This document shows, piece after piece, positions 7,134 to 14,704 of a stretch of 64,000 bases of DNA. The notes under the pieces are model-generated. The model ran no database searches. It worked only from the letters and a program-made list of their open reading frames with translations, and was not told where the DNA came from. Source of the stretch: CAIKZZ01 sp037443765 (GTDB lineage Bacteria > Pseudomonadota > Gammaproteobacteria > Steroidobacterales > Steroidobacteraceae). Both the position numbers and the translations under genes were made by a program. The first letter of the stretch is position 1; every line of letters begins with the position of its first letter. The DNA lies in assembly GCA_037443765.1 (NCBI GenBank), contig JBBINS010000001.1:277544-341543 (forward strand). The letters run 5' to 3'.

Positions 7134-10108
7134 ACGCGGACGCGAGGACGCCGCAGCGCGCGCGCATTCCGAGCGGCGGTCTGGTCGACCGCGCGCGTCC
7201 GCTGCGCTTTGCATTCGATGGCCGGCCGCTCGAGGGCTACGCAGGCGACACACTCGCCTCGGCGCTGGTCGCCAACGACGTACGCCTGGTCGGACGGTCC
7301 TTCAAGTACCACCGCCCGCGGGGCCTCCTGTCGGCCGGCGCCGAGGAGCCGAATGCGCTCGTCGAGCTCCGAGGCGGCGTGCGCCGCGAGCCCAATACGC
7401 GAGCGACGGTGGCCGAGCTCTACGACGGGCTCGAGGCGCTCTCGCAGAATCGCTGGCCGTCGCTGCGCCACGACCTGCTCGCGGCCACTCGCGTGCTGGC
7501 GCCGGTGTTCGCGGCCGGCTTCTACTACAAGACGTTCATGTGGCCGGCGGCATTCTGGGAGAAAGTCTACGAGCCGCTGATCCGCCGCGCGGCCGGACTC
7601 GGCCGCATCGCGACCGGGCCGGACCCCGACGGCTATGAGAAGGCGTATGCGTTCTGCGACGTCCTGGTGGTCGGTTCCGGTCCGGCGGGACTGATGGCTG
7701 CGCTCACCGCCGCGCGCGCGGGCGCGCGCGTGCTGCTCGCCGAGGAGGACTTCCGCTTCGGTGGCCGCGCGCTCGCGGAGCGTCGCCCGATCGGGGAGCG
7801 GCCGGGACACGTCTGGGCAGACGGCATCGTCGCGGAGCTCGCCGCGATGCCGAACGTCCGCCTGATGCCGCGCACGACCGTGTTCGGCAGCTACGACCAC
7901 GGCGTCTTCGGCGCGGTCGAGCGTGTCAACGACCACGTCGCGGTGCCACCAGAGTTCGAGCCGCGCCAGCGCCTGTGGCGCGTCGTCAGCCGGCGCTGCG
8001 TGGTCGCGACCGGTGCGATCGAGCGGCCGCTGCTCTTTGGCGACAACGACCGGCCCGGCGTCATGCTGGCGGGCGCCGCGCGTACCTACGCGAACCGCTA
8101 TGCGGCGCTCGCCGGGCGGCAGGTGGTCGTGTTCACCGACAACGACGACGCCTGGACGACCGCGGCGGATCTTGCCGCGGCCGGCGCGACGATTGCCGCG
8201 GTCGTCGATCCGCGCGCGGCACCGTCGAGGTCGGCCGGCGACGGCGTCCCGCGCCTGCGGGGCTGCGTCGTGCGCGCGCTCGGCGGCCGGGGGCTCGAAG
8301 CGGTCGAGATCCGCACCACCGACGGCGGGACGCGCCGAGTCGACTGCGACCTGCTCGCGATGTCTGGCGGCTGGACGCCGACGTTGCACCTGACCTCGCA
8401 TCAGGGCGCGCGGCCGCGCTGGGACGAGCGCCTCGCCGCGTTCGTCCCCGACCAGCTGCCGCCGGGGATGGACGTCGCCGGGGCGGCGAACGGCGAGCGC
8501 AGCACGGCCGATGCGCTCGCCGCCGGCGTGCGTGCCGGCCGGACGGCGGCCGAGGCGCTCGGTCGGCGGGTCGCGAGCGTGGCGCTGCCGTCGACGCCAC
8601 CGGAGTCGACAGCGCACGAGCCGCTGTGGCGCGTGCCGGCGACGGCTGGCAAGAGCTTCGTCGACTTCCAGAACGACGTCGCGACGACCGACGTCGAGCT
8701 CGCCGAGCGCGAGGGCTACCGCTCGGTCGAGCACATGAAGCGCTACACGACGCTCGGCATGGCCACCGACCAGGGCAAGACCGCCAACGTCAACGGCCTC
8801 GCGTTGCTCGCCGACCGCGCCGGGCAGTCGATCGGCCGGACCGGTATCACGACCTTTCGCCCACCCTACGCGCCGGTCGCGATCGGCACGCTCGCGGGGC
8901 CGCACCGCGGCACGGACTTCAAGCCGCTCAGGCTGCCGGCCGCGCACGGCTGGGCGGTGGAGCAGGGCGCGGTGCTCGTCGAGACCGGTGCGTGGCTCCG
9001 GGCGTCATATTTCCCGCGCCCCGGCGAGACGGACTGGCTCGAGACCGTCACCCGCGAGGTCACGACGACCCGGACGGCGGTCGGCGTCTGCGACGTGTCG
9101 ACTCTCGGCAAGATCGACCTGCAGGGCGGCGACGCGGCGGAGTTCCTCGACCGGCTGTACGTCAACGGCTGGAAGACGCTGGCGGTGGGCCGCGCGCGTT
9201 ACGGACTGATGCTGCGCGAGGACGGTATCGTCATGGACGATGGCACCGTCTCGCGCCTCGGCGAGCAACGCTACCTCGTCACGACGACCACCGCCAACGC
9301 AGGGCCGGTCTACCAGCACATGCAGTTCTGCCACCAGGTGCTGTGGCCGGGCCTCGACGTCCAGTTCGTGTCCGTCAGCGACCAGTGGGCGCAGTACGCG
9401 ATCGCCGGACCGCGGGCGCGCGACCTGCTGCGGGCGGTCGTCGATCCTCGCCACGACCTGTCCAACGAGGCGTTCCCGTACATGGCCGCGGCGGACGTGA
9501 AACTGGCCGACGGCACGCGGGCGCGCCTCTTCCGCATCTCGTTCTCGGGCGAGTTCGGGTACGAGCTCGCGGTACCGGCGACCGCGGGCGAGCGTACCGT
9601 GCGCCGCCTGATCGAGGCCGGCGCGCCGCTCGGCGTCACGGCCTACGGCCTCGAGGCGCTCGGCGCCATGCGCATCGAGAAGGGCCACGTCACCGGCAAC
9701 GAGATCAACGGCCAGACCACGGCACACGACCTCGGCTTCGGGCGGATGCTGTCGACCAAGAAGGACTTCGTCGGTGCGGTGATGGCGCGCCGCGCCGCGC
9801 TCACGGATCCGGCCCGGCCGAGGCTCGTCGGCCTCGCGCCCGTCGACTGCAGCGAGCGCATCGGTGCCGGCGCGCACTTCGTGGCGGTGGGCGCGGCGGC
9901 CCGGGCGGAGAATGACGAGGGCTTCATGACGTCGGCGGCCTTCTCGCCGACGCTCGGTCACTGGATCGGGCTCGGGCTTCTGACCCGCGGTCCGGAGCGG
10001 ATCGGCGAGCGCGTACTCGCGGTCGACCCGCTGCGCGGCCGCGAGACCGTCGTCGAGGTCCGCGACCCCGTGTTCGTCGATCCGACGGGGGAGCGACTGC
10101 GTGTCTAG
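7130..10108 (+). CDS. soxA: Sarcosine oxidase alpha subunit
   Basis: 992 residues, the expected size. Residues about 20-85 form the N-terminal ferredoxin-like fold, but no cluster cysteines are present, as is normal for SoxA. A pyridine-nucleotide/FAD disulphide-reductase domain follows (VLVVGSGPAGLMAAL near residue 180; VVATGAIERPL near residue 290). The C-terminal 400 residues are a GcvT-like folate domain (FPRPGE at its start, then SFSGEFGYEL and GHVTGNEINGQTT), which transfers the oxidised methyl carbon to tetrahydrofolate. The start overlaps soxD by 4 bases and the end overlaps soxG by 8. Confidence 0.95.
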   Translation: MNADARTPQRARIPSGGLVDRARPLRFAFDGRPLEGYAGDTLASALVANDVRLVGRSFKYHRPRGLLSAGAEEPNALVELRGGVRREPNTRATVAELYDGLEALSQNRWPSLRHDLLAATRVLAPVFAAGFYYKTFMWPAAFWEKVYEPLIRRAAGLGRIATGPDPDGYEKAYAFCDVLVVGSGPAGLMAALTAARAGARVLLAEEDFRFGGRALAERRPIGERPGHVWADGIVAELAAMPNVRLMPRTTVFGSYDHGVFGAVERVNDHVAVPPEFEPRQRLWRVVSRRCVVATGAIERPLLFGDNDRPGVMLAGAARTYANRYAALAGRQVVVFTDNDDAWTTAADLAAAGATIAAVVDPRAAPSRSAGDGVPRLRGCVVRALGGRGLEAVEIRTTDGGTRRVDCDLLAMSGGWTPTLHLTSHQGARPRWDERLAAFVPDQLPPGMDVAGAANGERSTADALAAGVRAGRTAAEALGRRVASVALPSTPPESTAHEPLWRVPATAGKSFVDFQNDVATTDVELAEREGYRSVEHMKRYTTLGMATDQGKTANVNGLALLADRAGQSIGRTGITTFRPPYAPVAIGTLAGPHRGTDFKPLRLPAAHGWAVEQGAVLVETGAWLRASYFPRPGETDWLETVTREVTTTRTAVGVCDVSTLGKIDLQGGDAAEFLDRLYVNGWKTLAVGRARYGLMLREDGIVMDDGTVSRLGEQRYLVTTTTANAGPVYQHMQFCHQVLWPGLDVQFVSVSDQWAQYAIAGPRARDLLRAVVDPRHDLSNEAFPYMAAADVKLADGTRARLFRISFSGEFGYELAVPATAGERTVRRLIEAGAPLGVTAYGLEALGAMRIEKGHVTGNEINGQTTAHDLGFGRMLSTKKDFVGAVMARRAALTDPARPRLVGLAPVDCSERIGAGAHFVAVGAAARAENDEGFMTSAAFSPTLGHWIGLGLLTRGPERIGERVLAVDPLRGRETVVEVRDPVFVDPTGERLRV

Positions 10109-10706
10109 GTCGCCGCCAGCGCTGCTCGTGCCGGGCCGGAGCGGCAGGACGGCCGGCCCGCCGGGCCTGGTCGTCCGCGAATGCACAGGCGCGCGCACGG
10201 CGAGCCTCCTCGCGCGCCGCGGCCAGGCCGGGCGCGTCTCCGATGCGGCGCTCGCGGCGTTTGGCGTCGCGCTGCCGATGACGCCGCGCGCGGTGCACGG
10301 GGGCGACCTCACGTTCGCCTGGACCGGCCCCGCGCAGTGGCTGGCCGAGGCGCCGCCCGGCGACGGGGACATCGAGGCGCTGCTCGCGGGTCCGTTCGGC
10401 GACTTTGCAGCGATCTGCGAGCAGAGCGACAGCCGCGTCGTGCTCGACGTCGCCGGCCCGCGGGTGCGCGACGTGCTCGCCAAGGGGCTGCCGATCGACC
10501 TGGACCCCGAGCGGTTCCGCGTTGACGACGTCGCAGTGACGGCGATCGCCCATGTCGGCCTGCAGCTGCGGCAGATCTCGGATGCGCCGGGCTACCGGCT
10601 CGCGGTCGTGCGCAGCTTCTTCGGCAGCTTCTGGCACTGGCTCGCCTCGTCGTCGGCGGAGTACGGCTGCGAAATTCTGCCGCCCGGGCCGGGCGCCGCC
10701 CGCTGA
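10101..10706 (+). CDS. soxG: Sarcosine oxidase gamma subunit
   Basis: 201 residues starting at a GTG that overlaps the soxA stop by 8 bases. It is weakly conserved, as gamma subunits are, but carries the typical RVVLDVAGPRVRDVLAKGLPIDL core, where each subunit copies part of the GcvT fold, and a C-terminal RSFFGSFWHWL motif. It completes the SoxBDAG complex. A 50-base gap leads to the tryptophanase gene, so the lyase is probably on the same transcript. Confidence 0.88.
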   Translation: MSRSPPALLVPGRSGRTAGPPGLVVRECTGARTASLLARRGQAGRVSDAALAAFGVALPMTPRAVHGGDLTFAWTGPAQWLAEAPPGDGDIEALLAGPFGDFAAICEQSDSRVVLDVAGPRVRDVLAKGLPIDLDPERFRVDDVAVTAIAHVGLQLRQISDAPGYRLAVVRSFFGSFWHWLASSSAEYGCEILPPGPGAAR

Positions 10707-10756
10707 CGGCCCGCCCCGCACCCGCCGGCGCGCCTGTGAAGCCCTGGAGACCGTCC

Positions 10757-12124
10757 GTGAAGACCATCATCGAGCCGTTTCGCATCAAGACCGTCGAGCC
10801 GATCCGCATGACGACGCTGGAGGAGCGGCGCGGCCTCCTGCGCAAGGTCGGCTGGAACCTGTTCGGCCTGCACTCCGACGACGTGATGATCGACCTGCTG
10901 ACCGACTCCGGCACGAGCGCGATGAGCGCCGAGCAGTGGGCGGCGGTGATGCGCGGCGACGAGTCCTACGCCGGCTCGCCGTCGTTCTACCGCTTCGAGG
11001 CCGCGGTGCGGGAGCTCATGCCCTTCAGGCACGTCATTCCGACGCACCAGGGGCGGGCCGCCGAGGCAATCCTGTTCTCGATCGTCGGCGGCACGGGCCG
11101 GATCGTCCCGTCCAACACGCACTTCGACACGACGCGCGGCAATATCGAGGCGACCGGCGCGAGCGCGCTCGACCTCGTCATCCCCGAGGCGAACGACCCC
11201 GAGAACCTGCATCCCTTCAAGGGAAATGTCGACCTCGCCCGGCTCGAAGCGCTGCTCGACCAGCGCGGCGCCACGGTGCCGCTCGTCATGCTGACCGTCA
11301 CGAACAACGCCGGCGGCGGCCAGCCCGTCAGCCTCGCCAACATCCGCGCGGTCGCCGAGATCGCCCACCGCCACGGCAAGCCGCTCGTCATCGACGCCTG
11401 CCGGTTCGCCGAGAACGCGTACTTCATCAAGTGCCGCGAACCAGGGCAGGAGTCGCGACCGGTGACCGACATCGTGCGCGACATGTTCGCGGTCGCCGAC
11501 GGCATGACGATGAGCGCGAAGAAGGACGCATTTGCCAACATCGGCGGCTGGCTCGCGACCAACGACGACGCCCTCGCAGCTGCGGCCCGGAACCGGCTGA
11601 TCCTCACGGAGGGCTTCCCCACCTACGGCGGGCTCGCCGGGCGCGACCTTGATGCGATCGCGGTGGGCCTGCGCGAGATCGTGGACGAGCAGTACCTGCG
11701 TTACCGGCTGCGCACGAACGAGTACATCGGCGAAAGGCTGGTGGCGCTCGGCGTGCCGATCGTTCGCCCGGTCGGCGGCCACGCGGTGTTCGTGGACGCG
11801 CGCCGCTTCCTGCCGCACATCTCGCCGCGCGAGTATCCGGGGCAGGCGCTCGCGGTCGCGCTCTACGAGTTCGGCGGGATCCGTGCCTGCGAGATCGGCA
11901 CGGTGATGTTCGGGCGCAGGCCGGATGGCACCGAGTCGGAGGCGCCGATGGACCTCGTGCGCCTCGCGATGCCGCGGCGGGTCTACACGCAGTCGCACGC
12001 CGACTACCTGGTCGAGGTTTTCGAGGAGCTCTATGCCCGGCGAGGCGAACTCCGCGGAATGCGCATCAGCTGGCAGCCGGAGCGGCTGCGGCACTTCACC
12101 GCGCAATTCGAACCGCTCGGCTGA
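10757..12124 (+). CDS. tnaA: Tryptophanase (tryptophan indole-lyase)
   Basis: 455 residues from a GTG at 10757 preceded by GGAGA at 6 bases; a GTG at 10736 is less well placed. It belongs to the PLP beta-eliminating lyases: PTHQGR, DESYAGS (Tyr71), and MSAKKDA with the PLP-binding Lys. Two positions separate tryptophanase from tyrosine phenol-lyase, and both read as tryptophanase: Asp124 in HFDTTR (Asp137 in the E. coli enzyme) and His446 in LRHFT (His463 in E. coli). The EIG motif where phenol-lyase has an arginine agrees. The predicted reaction is tryptophan to indole, pyruvate and ammonia. Activity on another indolic or N-methyl-derived amino acid cannot be excluded. Its 3' end overlaps the convergent LysR gene by 29 bases. 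Confidence 0.85.
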   Translation: MKTIIEPFRIKTVEPIRMTTLEERRGLLRKVGWNLFGLHSDDVMIDLLTDSGTSAMSAEQWAAVMRGDESYAGSPSFYRFEAAVRELMPFRHVIPTHQGRAAEAILFSIVGGTGRIVPSNTHFDTTRGNIEATGASALDLVIPEANDPENLHPFKGNVDLARLEALLDQRGATVPLVMLTVTNNAGGGQPVSLANIRAVAEIAHRHGKPLVIDACRFAENAYFIKCREPGQESRPVTDIVRDMFAVADGMTMSAKKDAFANIGGWLATNDDALAAAARNRLILTEGFPTYGGLAGRDLDAIAVGLREIVDEQYLRYRLRTNEYIGERLVALGVPIVRPVGGHAVFVDARRFLPHISPREYPGQALAVALYEFGGIRACEIGTVMFGRRPDGTESEAPMDLVRLAMPRRVYTQSHADYLVEVFEELYARRGELRGMRISWQPERLRHFTAQFEPLG

Positions 12125-13037
12125 GGCGGCGCCCGCGGCTCGTGCGCGGGGGCGACGGCGGGGGCCCGCCGCGCAGCAGCGACGCGAGCCGCGCACCGGT
12201 GCGGCCGAGCGGCGCGTCGACGCGTCGCACCAGGAGCGGCGTGAACCGGTAGCGTGAGCCGGCGACGTAGTGCAGCTCGCGCAGCGCGCCCGCGCGCAAT
12301 TCCGTCGCGACGAGGTACAGCGGCATCCAGCCGAAGCCGAGCCCCATCAGCAGGGCCTGCTTCTTGGTGTCGAATCCCGACAGGTAGAAGACGCGCTCGC
12401 CCCCGAACATGTGGCGGTCGTCGCCCTGGTCGCTCGAGTCCTGCACCGACAGCTCGACGTGCTGCTGCAGCTCGTCGAGGCTGACCGCGCGGCGGTCGGC
12501 CAGCGGGTGACCGGGCGCGACGCACAGCACGCACTCGATATCCGGCAGCGCCTCGGCGGCGAGCAGCGGGTGCGGCGCGTAGTCCTTCACCAGCATCAGG
12601 TCCGCGTGATCCTTCTCGAACCGGAACTGCACGCCGCCCAGGAACTCGACCTTGACCTGGATCCGCGTCGGCACGTGTTCCTCGGCCAGCGTCTTCAGCG
12701 CCCGCAGCGTCGGCTCGAGCGGCAGCAGGCCGTCGACGATGACGGTGAGACGCGGCTCCCAGCCGGACGCGAACTGCCGCGCCACCGAGGCGACGTGCTC
12801 GGCCTGGGCGATCAGCCGGCGGCCCTCGGCGAGCACGGCCTCGCCCGCCGGCGTGAGCCGTACGCGGTAGCCGGTGCGGTCGAGCAGCGCGACGCCGAGC
12901 TGCCGCTCGAGCTTGCGGATCTGGTAGCTGACGGCGGACTGGACCTTGTTGAGCCGCTCGGCGGCGCGCGCAAATCCGCCGTGCCGGACGACGGCGTCAA
13001 GGGCCTGCAGGGCATCGAGGTCCGGCCGCATGACCAT
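12096..13037 (-). CDS. LysR-family transcriptional regulator
   Basis: 313 residues. The N-terminal winged helix-turn-helix (residues about 4-62, with AAERLNKVQSAVSYQIRKLE) is followed by a type 2 periplasmic-binding-like effector domain. ATGs at 13037 and 13031 are both possible. It lies between the two lyase genes, divergent from the phenol-lyase and convergent with the tryptophanase. By the usual LysR arrangement it probably controls the phenol-lyase, and perhaps the whole block, in response to a substrate or product. The effector is unknown. Confidence 0.93.
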   Translation of the reverse strand: MVMRPDLDALQALDAVVRHGGFARAAERLNKVQSAVSYQIRKLERQLGVALLDRTGYRVRLTPAGEAVLAEGRRLIAQAEHVASVARQFASGWEPRLTVIVDGLLPLEPTLRALKTLAEEHVPTRIQVKVEFLGGVQFRFEKDHADLMLVKDYAPHPLLAAEALPDIECVLCVAPGHPLADRRAVSLDELQQHVELSVQDSSDQGDDRHMFGGERVFYLSGFDTKKQALLMGLGFGWMPLYLVATELRAGALRELHYVAGSRYRFTPLLVRRVDAPLGRTGARLASLLRGGPPPSPPRTSRGRRLSRAVRIAR

Positions 13038-13044
13038 CCAAGAT

Positions 13045-13073
13045 TTCGATCAACAGCCGCCAGTTTATACGCT
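13045..13073 (+). promoter_or_regulatory. Candidate promoter for the phenol-lyase gene in the LysR intergenic region
   Basis: TTCGAT (13045-13050) and TACGCT (13068-13073) are 17 bases apart. On the other strand TATAAA (13064-13069) could be the -10 of the LysR gene. The 100-base divergent gap is more AT-rich than its surroundings, and a TTCGAA palindrome (13077-13082) could be part of a regulator site. No clear LysR T-N11-A dyad could be fixed. Confidence 0.35.
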
Positions 13074-13137
13074 TTCTTCGAACGGAAGGCCGGCCTAGTG
13101 TGTCGGTGGCCGCGTTTGCGGCCGGAGGGAGGCCGCC

Positions 13138-14547
13138 ATGAACGAGCAGGCTGCGCAGACGCCATCTCCGCGACGCCGGACTTGGGCCGAGCCGTGGAAG
13201 GTCAAGGTCGTCGAGCCGATCCGCATGACGACCCGGGACGAGCGCGAGCGAGCGATCGCGGCCGCCGGCTACAACACGTTCCTGCTGCGGTCGGAGGACG
13301 TCTACATCGACCTGCTGACCGACAGCGGCACGAGCGCGATGAGCGACTCGCAGTGGGCGGGCATGATGCTCGGCGACGAGGCCTACGCCGGCAGCCGCAA
13401 CTTCTTCAACCTCGAGAAGGCGATCCAGGACTACTACGGCTACCGCTACGTCGTGCCCACGCACCAGGGCCGCGGTGCCGAGAACATACTCTCGAAGATC
13501 CTCATCAAGCCGGGCGACGTCGTGCCGGGCAACATGTACTTCACGACGACGCGTGCCCACCAGGAGCTTGCCGGCGGGACCTTCGTCGACGTGATCGTCC
13601 GCGAGGCGCACGACCCGGCGCGGGACCTGCCGTTCAAGGGCAATGTCGACATCGACGCGCTCGAGGCGGTGATCGCCCGCGTCGGCGCGACGCGCATTCC
13701 GTACGTCTGCCTCGCGGCGACCGTCAACATGGCCGGCGGACAGCCGGTTTCGATGGCGAACGCGCGCGCGGTGCGCGGGCTCGCCAATCGCCACGGCATC
13801 AAGGTCATGCTCGATGCGACCCGCGCGGTCGAGAACGCCTACTTCATCCAGCAGCGCGAGGCGGGCTACGCCGGCCGGCCGGTCGCCGAAATACTGCGCG
13901 AGTTCTGCAGCTACAGCGACGGCTGCACGATGAGCGGCAAGAAGGACTCGCTGGTCAACATCGGGGGCTGGCTCGCGCTGAACGACCCGGCACTGTACGA
14001 GGAGGCGAGCAACCTCGTCGTGGTCTACGAGGGCCTGCACACGTACGGCGGCATGGCCGGTCGCGACATGGAGGCGATGGCCCGCGGCATCGTCGAGTCG
14101 GTGCAGGACGAGCACATCCGCGCACGCGTGGGCCAGGTCGAGTACCTCGGCCAGAAGCTGATCGACGCCGGCGTGCCGGTCGTGCGCCCGATCGGTGGGC
14201 ACGCCGTCTACCTCGACGCCAGGGCGTTCTACCCGCACCTCCGCCAGGACGCGTTCCCGGCGCAGGCGCTCGCCGCCTACCTCTACGAGGACTCCGGGCT
14301 GCGCGCGATGGAGCGCGGCATCGTCTCGGCCGGACGCGACCGCACCACCGGCGAGAATCATCACCCGGCCCTCGAACTCGTCCGGCTGACGATCCCGCGG
14401 CGCGTCTACACCCAGGCGCACATGGATCTTGTCGCCGAATCGGTCGCCGAGGTGTACGCGCAGCGCCACGCCGCGCGGGGACTCGAACTCATCTACGAGC
14501 CGAAATACCTGCGCTTCTTCCAGGCGAGGTTCGCGCGTCCCGACTAG
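13138..14547 (+). CDS. tpl: Tyrosine phenol-lyase (beta-tyrosinase)
   Basis: 469 residues with a GGAGGGAGG ribosome site before the ATG. It is a full-length PLP beta-eliminating lyase: PTHQGRGAE, DEAYAGS (Tyr83), and MSGKKDS with the PLP Lys. The specificity residues match the Citrobacter freundii phenol-lyase with a constant offset of 12: Thr136 in YFTTTR (Thr124), Phe460 in LRFF (Phe448), and an Arg in MERGIVSAGR (Arg381, which contacts the phenol oxygen). The predicted reaction is tyrosine to phenol, pyruvate and ammonia, and it is reversible. It is about 12 residues longer than usual at the N-terminus. It is divergent from the LysR gene, and its sister tryptophanase lies on the far side of that gene. 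Confidence 0.9.
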   Translation: MNEQAAQTPSPRRRTWAEPWKVKVVEPIRMTTRDERERAIAAAGYNTFLLRSEDVYIDLLTDSGTSAMSDSQWAGMMLGDEAYAGSRNFFNLEKAIQDYYGYRYVVPTHQGRGAENILSKILIKPGDVVPGNMYFTTTRAHQELAGGTFVDVIVREAHDPARDLPFKGNVDIDALEAVIARVGATRIPYVCLAATVNMAGGQPVSMANARAVRGLANRHGIKVMLDATRAVENAYFIQQREAGYAGRPVAEILREFCSYSDGCTMSGKKDSLVNIGGWLALNDPALYEEASNLVVVYEGLHTYGGMAGRDMEAMARGIVESVQDEHIRARVGQVEYLGQKLIDAGVPVVRPIGGHAVYLDARAFYPHLRQDAFPAQALAAYLYEDSGLRAMERGIVSAGRDRTTGENHHPALELVRLTIPRRVYTQAHMDLVAESVAEVYAQRHAARGLELIYEPKYLRFFQARFARPD

Positions 14548-14580
14548 CGGGTGCCGGGCGCGCCGGCGCGGTTGCAGTTG

Positions 14581-14610
14581 TTGACGCAAAAAAACCGCGG
14601 GTGCTATCGT
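14581..14610 (+). promoter_or_regulatory. Sigma70-type promoter before the glucose PTS genes
   Basis: TTGACG (14581-14586) is followed after 18 bases by TATCGT (14605-14610). TGC directly before the hexamer gives an extended -10. An A-tract sits in the spacer. It lies about 95 bases upstream of the PTS start codon and is one of the best-looking promoters in the window. Confidence 0.5.
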
Positions 14611-14704
14611 CGGCCGGGGATCCGAAGGGATGCTCCCGAATCAATAGCGGCGGTCGCGCGACCGCCCGCTCCCGCGCCATACGAACCAGAGCGGTGCGCC
14701 ACCA

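Noticed and set aside
7130..7400. [2Fe-2S] cluster in the N-terminal domain of SoxA
   Set aside because: The ferredoxin-like fold is present but no cluster cysteines are seen, as in other alpha subunits.
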